Below are positions 15,220-21,706 of a stretch of DNA of 21,706 nt, in pieces (the first letter of the stretch is position 1; each line of letters starts with the position of its first letter). Origin of the DNA: an uncultured Bacteroidota bacterium (GTDB lineage Bacteria; Bacteroidota; Bacteroidia; UBA7662); contig CAIOCC010000216.1 in the NCBI GenBank assembly GCA_903856555.1, positions 1 to 21,706 on the forward strand, given 5' to 3'. The position numbers and the translations under genes are program-made. Under the pieces are notes generated by a model. That model ran no database searches and was not told the DNA's origin. It saw only the letters and a list, made by a program, of their open reading frames with translations.

Positions 15220-15591
15220 TTATTGCGCTGTATCCCCGGTTTTGGCGGGGGCGTTCTGGGAAGCAGCTGGGGATGAACTGCTGGGTGCGCCGGCAGGAGC
15301 TGGCGTTGCCGGGGCCTCCAAGACCTTTTCCTCCAAACGGGTGGCTGCACCCTGCTCGACTTCTTCCCCACGTGGAATCCACAGGTTAATCAGCAAAGCC
15401 AACGTCAAAAGACTCAGACTGAGAATCCAAGTACCGCGCTCAACCACATCGGAGGTGCGCTTGACGCCCATAATCTGGTTGGTCGATGAAAATCCTTGGG
15501 CCAATCCCCCTCCTTTGGGTTTTTGGATCAAAACCAAAAGAATCAGTAGAACACTGACCAGGACAATAAGCAATGTAATGAAGGTGTACAT
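15220..15591 (-). CDS. secG: Preprotein translocase subunit SecG
   Basis: The product is 123 residues. SecG is the small inner-membrane partner of SecYE and assists SecA-driven export. Two membrane helices (about 2-22 and 54-72) flank the conserved cytoplasmic loop with LVLIQKPKGGGLAQGF (about 19-34) and GVKRTSDVVERGTW. The C-terminal 45 residues are rich in Ala, Pro, Ser and Glu (AAASQNAPAKT-like) and look disordered; such tails vary between species. It is the last gene of the miaB operon, 16 bases after the TPR-protein stop, and about 200 bp before groES on the same strand. Confidence 0.92.
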   Translation of the reverse strand: MYTFITLLIVLVSVLLILLVLIQKPKGGGLAQGFSSTNQIMGVKRTSDVVERGTWILSLSLLTLALLINLWIPRGEEVEQGAATRLEEKVLEAPATPAPAGAPSSSSPAASQNAPAKTGDTAQ

Positions 15592-15607
15592 GGGTTAGGG
15601 GGTTCTT

Positions 15608-16297
15608 TTATTCGTTGTCGGATTGTATCTGCTCCAAGCGGGCCGCAAAATAAGTCGTTTTAGCCGGAAATCGGAGCATCAATTTACGATAAATCTGTGC
15701 GGCCCTTTGCCGTTGTCCCTGCCGGAGATGGAGTTCCGCCAAAGACTCCGACACCGGAATCTCGTTCGTGTTCAGACTGAGGGCGGCTAAATCCCTTATT
15801 GGGTCGGTTCCAGACGGTGCTTTTTCACTAGGCATGGGAACCGTCAACGCGGGTTTTCGTTCATCAGCATGCGACCCGGCAAACCAGGCATCCAACGTCG
15901 CATCCGCTTCCAAAAGATCCCCCGCCAAGGCTTCTGCATAGCCCATCGCCAAAAGATCTTCTTCTTCCGTTTCGGAGTCCAGACCTGATAATTTTTCAAA
16001 CCAGGCCAAGCGACTTGGAGGAATTGCTTCGAACGCGGTTTCCACCAATTCGGGCTCCAGGGCCTCGGTTGGGTTCAGCGCACGGTACACCCATTGACCT
16101 TGGGCCGCGGCAGCGGCAGTTCGATCCGTTACCATCGGCAAACGAGAGGAATGGTTGGCCTTCAAACGCCGCAGGTTGAGCAATTGACCCGCTTCAAAGG
16201 CCGGCAACGTTTGGAGCAACTGCTCCAATTCATCCCCGGAAACCCCTTCGAGACGCTCGGGGTGACGGACCCCATTCAGCAACAAACGCTGGTCCAT
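15608..16297 (-). CDS. Protein of unknown function with C-terminal TPR-like helices
   Basis: This encodes 229 residues without a signal peptide or membrane segment. The last 45 residues (SESLAELHLRQGQRQRAAQIYRKLMLRFPAK) carry a TPR-like helix pair: L-A-x-x-x-x-x-Q-G followed by A-x-x-I-Y-x-K-L-x-x-x-F-P. The rest is acidic and Ala/Leu-rich with no recognised motif; residues 65-180 look low-complexity. Proteins ending in the same 'SETLAxIYxKQGxxxxAIxxYxxLxxxxPxKxxYFAxxI' pattern occur between lptE and secG in other Bacteroidota as I recall, but the function is not established. It begins two bases after lptE ends, so co-translation is likely. Confidence 0.72.
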   Translation of the reverse strand: MDQRLLLNGVRHPERLEGVSGDELEQLLQTLPAFEAGQLLNLRRLKANHSSRLPMVTDRTAAAAAQGQWVYRALNPTEALEPELVETAFEAIPPSRLAWFEKLSGLDSETEEEDLLAMGYAEALAGDLLEADATLDAWFAGSHADERKPALTVPMPSEKAPSGTDPIRDLAALSLNTNEIPVSESLAELHLRQGQRQRAAQIYRKLMLRFPAKTTYFAARLEQIQSDNE

Positions 16298-16299
16298 GC

Positions 16300-16821
16300 T
16301 TACCAGTTGATAAAGGCTTTGTTGAAGGCATCGTCCACCAATTGGCGCACGATTTGTTCCACCAATTGGTTTTCGATCGATTGAAAAGGCGTCCCCGCAT
16401 CAAAATCAGCGTAACGAACCAGCCGCTGTTCCCATCCCGCTTTGGGATTGGACAAGGACCGAAATCGTAAGCGCCATACCACCGTTAAGCGGTTGAGGCT
16501 GGTGGTTTCCCGACCCGAAACCGCGGCAGCGCTCACCCCATAATCCAAAATTTCCCCGGTGAATTCCCAATCGGACTGACCCAGGGCTCCCAATCGTAGG
16601 TTGGTCTCGGCCAAGCATTTGTCCCGAAAGGCGTCGGACAATTGTTGACTCAGCGAAGGCATCACCAAGGAGGCATTGTTGCGCATTTGGGCAATGTGCA
16701 CCGTTCGTACTTCGGCAGGCACCGAGGCCCCGCTGAAGGTATAAACCCCGCAAGAAACCGGCAAAAAGCCGAACAGGAGGCCAAGGAGGCCCCAGAATGG
16801 CTTAATCCTCTTCGAGCCCAT
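16300..16821 (-). CDS. lptE: LPS assembly lipoprotein LptE
   Basis: The product is 173 residues. LptE is an outer-membrane lipoprotein that plugs and supports LptD during LPS insertion. A hydrophobic segment (about 9-22) ends in the lipobox-like LPVSC, with C24 as the lipidation site. The mature start GVYTFSGASVP is typical of Bacteroidota LptE ('C-G-x-Y-S-F-x-G'). The following V-x-T-V-x-I-x-x-x-x-N-x-A and the block WEFTGEILDYGVSAAAVSG with NRLTVVWRLRF match the family's two-strand/helix pattern. The start ATG lies inside the 3' end of the sigma-54 activator gene (20-base overlap), showing tight coupling. Confidence 0.87.
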   Translation of the reverse strand: MGSKRIKPFWGLLGLLFGFLPVSCGVYTFSGASVPAEVRTVHIAQMRNNASLVMPSLSQQLSDAFRDKCLAETNLRLGALGQSDWEFTGEILDYGVSAAAVSGRETTSLNRLTVVWRLRFRSLSNPKAGWEQRLVRYADFDAGTPFQSIENQLVEQIVRQLVDDAFNKAFINW

Positions 16822-18010
16822 ATTCCTTGATCTTGCGATAAAGCGTTCGTTCCGAAATGCCCAGTTCTGTAGCAGCCTGACGACGGCGACCGGCGTATTT
16901 GCGAATCGCCCTTTCGATCATGCGCTTTTCGACCTCGGCCAGCGATAGATTTTCTTCCACGTCCACGACCTCGGCATGTTCTTCGTAACGAGATGCCGGG
17001 GTTACCACCGCATTGACCACCGGAGTCACCATGGGGGTCGCCACCGATGACATGGTATCTGAATGGACCACCCCATCACCTTCCATGATTTGACCCATGG
17101 CTCTTTTCATTTCGACCATATCCCGCTTGAGGTCAAACAAAACCTTGTACAACAAATCCCGCTCGGACCATTCCGATCCGGCCTCCGTTGCTCCTTCCAA
17201 TAGGGCCGGCAAACCCGACCGAACCGCTTCCTTGACCGGTAGGTACGGGAGAACCTCGTCACCGCTCAACCGACGAGTCGGAGCCAAAACACAGATTTGT
17301 TCGGCTACGTTTTTGAGCTGACGAATGTTACCGGGCCAGGGCTGATCGCATAGCCATTGCATGGCCGCAGGGTCCAGCTGAACCGGTACCGAAGCGTAGC
17401 GTTCAGCAAAATCGGCGGCAAATTTTCGAAACAAAAGAGGAATATCTTCTTGACGATCCCGCAGGGATGGAATTTGAATGGCCACCGTATTCATCCTGTA
17501 ATACAGATCTTCTCGAAACTTGCCTTTCCCAATTTGGGATAGCAAGGAGACATTGGTCGCCGCCACCAAACGAACATCCGTTTTGAGAACCTTGGACGAA
17601 CCCACTTTGATGAATTCACCCGATTCCAAAACCCTCAAAAGGCGGGCCTGGGTTCCCAACGGCATCTCAGCCACTTCATCCAAAAAAATAGTCCCCCCGT
17701 TGACCGTCTCAAAATACCCCTGCCGAGCTTCGTGGGCCCCGGTAAAGGAACCTTTTTCGTGGCCAAAGAGCTCGGAATCAATGGTTCCCTCGGGGATGGC
17801 TCCGCAATTAACGGCGATGAACTTGTTGTGCTTGCGGTGGGATAATTGATGAAGGATTTTGGAAAAGACCTCCTTCCCCACCCCCGATTCACCCAAAATG
17901 AGAACCGAAACATCGGTGGCAGCCACCTGTTCGGCAATCCGCAGAGCATGGTTCAGCGTCGGGGCGTTTCCGATAATCCCAAACCGTTGCTTGAGGGTTT
18001 GCAATTCCAT
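16802..18010 (-). CDS. Sigma-54-dependent transcriptional activator, AAA+ and Fis-type HTH, no receiver domain
   Basis: The product is 402 residues from the ATG at 18010. The AAA+ domain starts almost at the N-terminus: Walker A GESGVGKE (40-47), sigma-54-contact loop GSFTGA (87-92, normally GAFTGA), Walker B IFLDE (108-112), and REDLYYRM (166-173) with the arginine-finger region. A long linker (about 250-355) follows, with a charged helix EWSERDLLYKVLFDLKRDMVEMK. The C-terminal Fis-type helix-turn-helix (about 358-400) has RRQAATELGISERTLYRKIKEY. There is no receiver, PAS or GAF domain, so signalling is not by phosphorylation of this protein. The start overlaps the methyltransferase stop as TGATG. 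The longer open frame (to 18091) is not needed, since the ATG at 18010 is the family start. Its targets are not known; groESL is a good candidate. Confidence 0.9.
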   Translation of the reverse strand: MELQTLKQRFGIIGNAPTLNHALRIAEQVAATDVSVLILGESGVGKEVFSKILHQLSHRKHNKFIAVNCGAIPEGTIDSELFGHEKGSFTGAHEARQGYFETVNGGTIFLDEVAEMPLGTQARLLRVLESGEFIKVGSSKVLKTDVRLVAATNVSLLSQIGKGKFREDLYYRMNTVAIQIPSLRDRQEDIPLLFRKFAADFAERYASVPVQLDPAAMQWLCDQPWPGNIRQLKNVAEQICVLAPTRRLSGDEVLPYLPVKEAVRSGLPALLEGATEAGSEWSERDLLYKVLFDLKRDMVEMKRAMGQIMEGDGVVHSDTMSSVATPMVTPVVNAVVTPASRYEEHAEVVDVEENLSLAEVEKRMIERAIRKYAGRRRQAATELGISERTLYRKIKEYGLEED

Positions 18011-18786
18011 CACCGACCGGTTGAACGTTGTTGTTTTTCGAGAACCATGACGGCCATCCAGCCCCAGTACTTGAGACCCGGCACCAACCAAAAAAGCCCG
18101 CGGTCCACCGCATCCAAACCACGCAAGATGGGATCAAACCAAGCTTGACGCCGGAACAAGACCGCCGCCGTTGTCAACATATTGTAGTAACGAACCTGGA
18201 CATTTGAAAAATACCGTTGAGCTCTGTCAAAATCAGGGCGTCGCATGGGTCTTTCGTCCACCGTCCTCAAGGCAGGGGTCATTCTTCGGTAGAGATTCAA
18301 CAAAGGGTTGTGACCGGTAGGTTCAATAAAGACGGCCCGCCCCCCTGGTTTGAGGCAGCGGGATAATTCAGCATAGGCCTTGTCAAGGTCCAGGTGGTGC
18401 AAGATGGCAGAGCCAACGATCATATCGAAGGTATTATCCTCAAATTCAAGGCTTTCAGCGTTCATGCACCGAAAATCAATCGCCAGTCCAAGTTCCTGAG
18501 CCTTGGCCCTGGACTGTTCGATCGCTACTTCCGATATATCAATCCCAACAACCTGGGCACCGAGGGCGGCCAAGTCAAAGGCCGCTGATCCTGGTCCACA
18601 ACCGTATTCCAACACCAGCGTACCCGGCTCCAATGGGCTCATCGCTTGCCGGTGGGCCAAACGACTGCTTTGAATGGTCTCGTAATATTTATCAACCGAA
18701 TGCCGAAGGTCCTCGGCAAAGGCTTTGTTATGGTATTCTTTTTCGCGCTGATAACGATCTTGGGCTGAAGGCTTTACCTGACTCAT
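18010..18786 (-). CDS. Class I SAM-dependent methyltransferase, substrate unknown
   Basis: The product is 258 residues. The Rossmann SAM-binding fold shows motif I VLEYGCGPG (58-66), the acidic end of strand 2 GIDIS (81-85, D83), and a later 'SAILHHLD' block that closes the SAM pocket, followed by LSRCLKPGGRAVFIEP. This is the UbiE/COG2226-like type acting on small molecules or lipids. The C-terminal third has hydrophobic stretches (FDPILRGLDAVDRGLFWLVPGLKYWGWMAVMVLEK) that could lie at a membrane. It sits between miaB and the sigma-54 activator, with ATGA overlap at 18783-18786 and TGATG at 18010. It is not recognisable as a specific pathway enzyme. Confidence 0.82.
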   Translation of the reverse strand: MSQVKPSAQDRYQREKEYHNKAFAEDLRHSVDKYYETIQSSRLAHRQAMSPLEPGTLVLEYGCGPGSAAFDLAALGAQVVGIDISEVAIEQSRAKAQELGLAIDFRCMNAESLEFEDNTFDMIVGSAILHHLDLDKAYAELSRCLKPGGRAVFIEPTGHNPLLNLYRRMTPALRTVDERPMRRPDFDRAQRYFSNVQVRYYNMLTTAAVLFRRQAWFDPILRGLDAVDRGLFWLVPGLKYWGWMAVMVLEKQQRSTGR

Positions 18787-20204
18787 AAAGCCACCTCCGA
18801 TTCAACGAGGCATTCGCCTAGCAAGGTCGCTTTGTTGGAGCGCAGAATTCGCACGGAGACTGTTTGGCCAAAGGAAATTCCAGGGACCGCTCCGAAAACC
18901 ACCATTTTGTTACGGGAATTGCGACCGCAATAATCCAACGTTGATTTTTTGGAATACCCCTCGATCAAAACTTCCTGAATTTGGCCTTCTTCTTCTTGGT
19001 TTCGCTCCACCGAATGACGGTCCTGCAGGGCCATGATTTCGCTCAGGCGACGCTTTTTGGTTTCTTCGGGAATATCATCCGGGTATTTACGGGCTGCCAG
19101 GGTTCCGGGCCGTTCCGAATAAGCAAACATGTAGGCCGAATCAAAACGAACCGCCTCCAATATCGAGAGGGTCTCTTGATGTTCAGCTTCGGTTTCACCA
19201 CAAAAGCCGGTAATGACATCGGTCGTTAGGGCGCAATCGGGCAAAATGCGACGAACGGCATCCACCCGCTCCAGGTACCAGGCCCGGTCGTAGGTACGAT
19301 TCATGCGGGCCAACACCGCCGAACTTCCGGACTGAACCGGAAGATGGATGTTCTTGCAGAGGTTGGGGTAACGGGCCATGGTATGCAAGACCTCGTCGGT
19401 GATGTCCTTGGGATGGGAGGTCGAAAAACGAATGCGGAGGTCCGGGGAAATCTCGGCCACCAAACTCAAAAGTTCGGAAAATCGAATTTCACGGGGTTCC
19501 GAATCGCTCTTTGTAAGCGCATCTTGGCCTGGTTTCCAGCGGTACGAATCCACGTTTTGACCCAGAAGAGTGACTTCCCTGTAACCGTTGTTCCATAGCT
19601 CAAGGCACTCTGCAACAATGCTTTGGGGGTCTCTGCTTCGTTCCCTACCACGGGTGAAGGGGACCACACAAAAGGAACACATGTTATCGCAACCGCGCAT
19701 GATGGTCACAAAGGCCGTAATACCATTGCTCCCTAATCGAACGGGTGCAATATCCGCATAGGTTTCTTCGCGAGATAGAAGGACATTGACGGCCTGCTGT
19801 CCGCCCTGAACCTGCTCCAACAAGGCGGGCAGATCCTTGTAGGCATCGGGGCCCACCACCAAATCCACCAACTGCTCTTGGTCCAATAATTTGGCTTTGA
19901 GTCGTTCGGCCATGCAACCCAAAACCCCGATGACCAAAGAGGGCTTGTGTCGCTTGAGCGAACGAAAGTGCTGCAGCCGGGCTCGAACTTTCTGCTCGGC
20001 ATTTTCGCGAATCGAGCAGGTATTGATCATGACCACATCGGCCCTTTCGAGTTCATCGGTGACGCCGTAGCCCATGTCGGCCATGACCGAAGCCACAATT
20101 TCGCTGTCCGAAAAATTCATTTGACAGCCGTAGCTTTCCAAATAAAGGTTTTTTTCGGAAACACCTGCTGTGGCTTTGAGTACGCCTGAATAGGAACCGC
20201 TCAT
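18783..20204 (-). CDS. miaB: tRNA-2-methylthio-N6-dimethylallyladenosine synthase
   Basis: The product is 473 residues from the ATG at 20204. MiaB adds a methylthio group at C2 of i6A37 in tRNAs reading UNN codons. The N-terminal MTTase domain has the auxiliary-cluster cysteines C27 (ESYGCQMN), C63 (NTCSIRENAE) and C97 (GVLGCMAE). The radical SAM motif RGCDNMCSFC gives C172, C176 and C179, followed by VPFTRGRERSRD. A TRAM domain closes the protein (IQEVLIEGYSKKS through VSVRILRSN). The open frame extends to 20336, but those 44 residues do not resemble MiaB and run through a -7-like box (20252-20259), so I use 20204. It is the first gene of the operon down to secG. Confidence 0.94.
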   Translation of the reverse strand: MSGSYSGVLKATAGVSEKNLYLESYGCQMNFSDSEIVASVMADMGYGVTDELERADVVMINTCSIRENAEQKVRARLQHFRSLKRHKPSLVIGVLGCMAERLKAKLLDQEQLVDLVVGPDAYKDLPALLEQVQGGQQAVNVLLSREETYADIAPVRLGSNGITAFVTIMRGCDNMCSFCVVPFTRGRERSRDPQSIVAECLELWNNGYREVTLLGQNVDSYRWKPGQDALTKSDSEPREIRFSELLSLVAEISPDLRIRFSTSHPKDITDEVLHTMARYPNLCKNIHLPVQSGSSAVLARMNRTYDRAWYLERVDAVRRILPDCALTTDVITGFCGETEAEHQETLSILEAVRFDSAYMFAYSERPGTLAARKYPDDIPEETKKRRLSEIMALQDRHSVERNQEEEGQIQEVLIEGYSKKSTLDYCGRNSRNKMVVFGAVPGISFGQTVSVRILRSNKATLLGECLVESEVAL

Positions 20205-20249
20205 AGAAATTTGTTCAAAAGGAACGCTGGTTGGTTTTTGAGAAAGAAC

Positions 20250-20282
20250 GACAAAATTAAGGTTAAAACAAGACAAAATGTC
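20250..20282. promoter_or_regulatory. Promoter and GACA/TGTC sites upstream of miaB
   Basis: On the minus strand TAATTTTG (20252-20259) matches the -7 consensus TAnnTTTG exactly, about 50 bp upstream of the miaB ATG. GACA-AAA-TGTC (20272-20282) is a palindrome that overlaps where a -33 box would lie. On the plus strand GACAAAAT appears twice (20250-20257 and 20272-20279), 22 bp apart. The GACAAA spacing in the groES upstream site (15129 and 15151) is also 22 bp. No sigma-54 promoter is seen here. Confidence 0.45.
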
Positions 20283-20367
20283 AGCATCGGCCCCGCTAAA
20301 GCCTCTAGGCGCTGCTTGGATGGAGAGGAAAAACAAGGCAGAGGACCTTTAATAGCCGCTTTTGAAT

Positions 20368-20375
20368 TAGTATTG
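20368..20375 (+). promoter_or_regulatory. Possible -7 box for the Omp28-like gene
   Basis: TAGTATTG matches TAnnTTTG at all but one fixed position and lies 18 bp upstream of the ATG at 20394. No clear -33 box is visible. The leader is A-rich, typical for Bacteroidota, and shows no Shine-Dalgarno sequence. Confidence 0.35.
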
Positions 20376-20393
20376 TATAAAAATTAAGAAACT

Positions 20394-21706
20394 ATGCTTC
20401 AAAACCTACGATTCCTGCTGCTTCTGTTCCTGATGGGCACCCTTGGTGCCGGGGCTCAGACCTTGTTCAGCGAAGATTTCAACACCTTGTCCGGCACCAC
20501 GGCCGTCCCAGCCAATTGGGTCCTTGTTAACATGGACGGACGTCCCGGAGCCAGCAATGTCTCCACTCTTACCGGGAACAGCACCAATGCCTGGACCTTC
20601 CCCACCGTTTTTAACGACCTGATGCGTTCTGCCGTCAGCGTTTCCTGGACCAATCCGGTGGGCGCTGTCGATCGTTGGTTAATTTCCCCATCCATCACGC
20701 TCCCAGCTACCGGTAATTACTACCTTATTTACGATGCCCAAAGCTTGGGCAATGCCAGCTACCCCGAGGCCTACGAGCTGCGCCTCAGTAACGGGGACAC
20801 CGCCCGTTCGTCGTTCTTGACCTCGGCACCCCTCTTCTCGACCACCGGCGAAAATTTGACCCTCACCACCCGTGGATTTTCACTGAGCGCCTACGCTGGT
20901 CAAACCATTCGCTTTGCGTTTCGGAATATTTCCAACGACATGGTGGCCATGTTGGTGGACAATATCCGTATCACGGTCCCTGCCTTCGATGCCGTTGCCA
21001 TGGTTCAACACAACGTGCCTGCTCTGGCTTTCACCAACAGTCCGGTGACCATCGGCGGTAGCTTCCGTAACCTGGGCCTCAATGCAGTGGCGACCGGAAA
21101 CCTGAATTACCGGGTGAACGGAGGCCCAACCACCAGCCAACCCTATTCGGGTTCGGTGGTGTCTTTTGCGACCGATGCCTTCACTTTTACCAGCAATTTT
21201 ACCCCAAACAACGCCGGTTCCTACAGCGTCGAAATCTGGATGTCGGCCCTCAATGGAACGACGGTTGGATCCGACACCCTGACTGCCTCCATCAACGTGG
21301 TGGACCCTGCGCCTCCCGTTCAGTCCAATTTGGTCATCTACGAACATTTCACCAACGCATCATGCGGTCCTTGCGCTACCTACAACCCCTTGTTCCAGGC
21401 TTTGTTGTTATCGAACAACAGCGAGGTCACTTCGGTCAAGCACCACACCTCCTGGCCTGGAACTGATCCCATGTATTCTTTCAATACGGGCGATCCGACT
21501 TCCAGGGTGAATTATTACGGGATCACGGGCGTTCCAGCCGTGCGCCTTGGCAATATGCTGTCTTCCAACCCTGCCAGCATCACGCAGGCCAATTTGGACG
21601 ATAACATTGCCAATCTTCCCAGCAATTGGTATTACAATATCAACACCACCATCAACGGTAGCACCCTGGTCGTGACCGGAAGCGTTCGTGGCAAGAGCAC
21701 CCAGGC
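20394..21706 (+). CDS. Secreted Omp28-like protein with choice-of-anchor J domain (3' truncated)
   Basis: The open frame runs from the ATG at 20394 past the right edge: 437 complete codons are visible. Residues 1-21 form a signal peptide (LLLLFLMGTLGAGAQ). The next region (about 22-193) begins FSEDFN and ends with 'MLVDNIRITVP', the pattern of choice-of-anchor J / cleaved-adhesin modules. A beta-sandwich-like segment follows (about 200-300; 'NVPALAFTNSPVTIGGSFRNLG'). From about 312 an Omp28-related thioredoxin-like domain starts, with YEHFTNASCGPC; the redox-type CGPC is C324-C327. The 'GITGVPAV' segment further on matches the cis-proline loop of thioredoxin folds. Proteins of this architecture usually end in a type IX secretion sorting signal, but the C-terminus is outside the window, so T9SS export is an inference. 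Two antisense ORFs here are shadows. Confidence 0.85.
   Translation, partial: MLQNLRFLLLLFLMGTLGAGAQTLFSEDFNTLSGTTAVPANWVLVNMDGRPGASNVSTLTGNSTNAWTFPTVFNDLMRSAVSVSWTNPVGAVDRWLISPSITLPATGNYYLIYDAQSLGNASYPEAYELRLSNGDTARSSFLTSAPLFSTTGENLTLTTRGFSLSAYAGQTIRFAFRNISNDMVAMLVDNIRITVPAFDAVAMVQHNVPALAFTNSPVTIGGSFRNLGLNAVATGNLNYRVNGGPTTSQPYSGSVVSFATDAFTFTSNFTPNNAGSYSVEIWMSALNGTTVGSDTLTASINVVDPAPPVQSNLVIYEHFTNASCGPCATYNPLFQALLLSNNSEVTSVKHHTSWPGTDPMYSFNTGDPTSRVNYYGITGVPAVRLGNMLSSNPASITQANLDDNIANLPSNWYYNINTTINGSTLVVTGSVRGKSTQ

Noticed and set aside
20205..20336. 44-residue N-terminal extension of MiaB
   Set aside because: It does not resemble MiaB and covers an exact TAnnTTTG box and a palindrome, better read as promoter DNA.
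20880..21347. 155-residue minus-strand ORF opposite the Omp28-like gene
   Set aside because: It lies wholly antisense to a plus-strand gene with a signal peptide and recognisable domains; its His/Gly/Arg-rich composition is typical of a shadow frame.
1..21706. Mobile elements, CRISPR arrays, toxin-antitoxin or defence genes
   Set aside because: No repeats of CRISPR type, no transposase or integrase signatures, and no abrupt composition change were seen; the genes are core functions.

Overview
The window is a gene-dense stretch of a chromosome from the phylum Bacteroidota. The evidence is the gene set and the promoter signals. There is a three-subunit SdhCAB of the b556/b558 type, BshB1 of bacillithiol synthesis, a DUF4294-type exported protein, and the run miaB / sigma-54 activator / lptE / TPR protein / secG / groES / groEL. 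A secreted Omp28-like protein with a choice-of-anchor J domain lies at the right edge. Several gene starts are preceded by the Bacteroidota -7 box TAnnTTTG. Base composition looks close to half G+C, rather high for many Flavobacteriales, so I do not name an order. I see no tRNA, rRNA, CRISPR array, insertion sequence or phage gene. This is core genome.

Layout. (1) 1-1004 (+): the 3' end of an FtsX/LolE-like ABC permease, converging on smc (1017-4601, -). (2) A small proline-rich membrane-anchored protein (4690-5052, +) diverges from smc and converges on bshB1 (5066-5803, -). bshB1 overlaps the DUF4294-type gene (5800-6468, -) by ATGA. (3) purB (6529-7911, +) diverges from that pair and overlaps a conserved-looking unknown gene (7889-8881, +). 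(4) The minus-strand operon sdhC-sdhA-sdhB-ribE (12965 down to 8865) couples succinate:quinone oxidoreductase to riboflavin synthase. (5) groES-groEL (15015 down to 13053, -) ends in a strong intrinsic terminator. (6) A tight minus-strand operon, miaB - methyltransferase - sigma-54 activator - lptE - TPR protein - secG (20204 down to 15220), lies upstream of groES. (7) A divergent secreted Omp28-like protein starts at 20394 (+) and runs off the end.

The most interesting reading is regulatory. Upstream of groES on the minus strand is a textbook -24/-12 sigma-54 promoter (TGGCAT-N5-TTGCA, 15048-15063). About 60 bp further upstream is a perfect palindrome with 9-bp arms (15114-15134) and an extra half-site (15150-15157), the normal position for an enhancer-binding protein. 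No CIRCE element is seen. The neighbouring operon encodes a sigma-54 activator with an AAA+ domain and a Fis-type HTH but no receiver or other N-terminal sensor domain. I infer that this activator, or a close relative, drives groESL in a sigma-54-dependent chaperone/envelope stress circuit. The activator's own operon carries envelope genes (lptE, secG), and a related GACA/TGTC palindrome precedes miaB.
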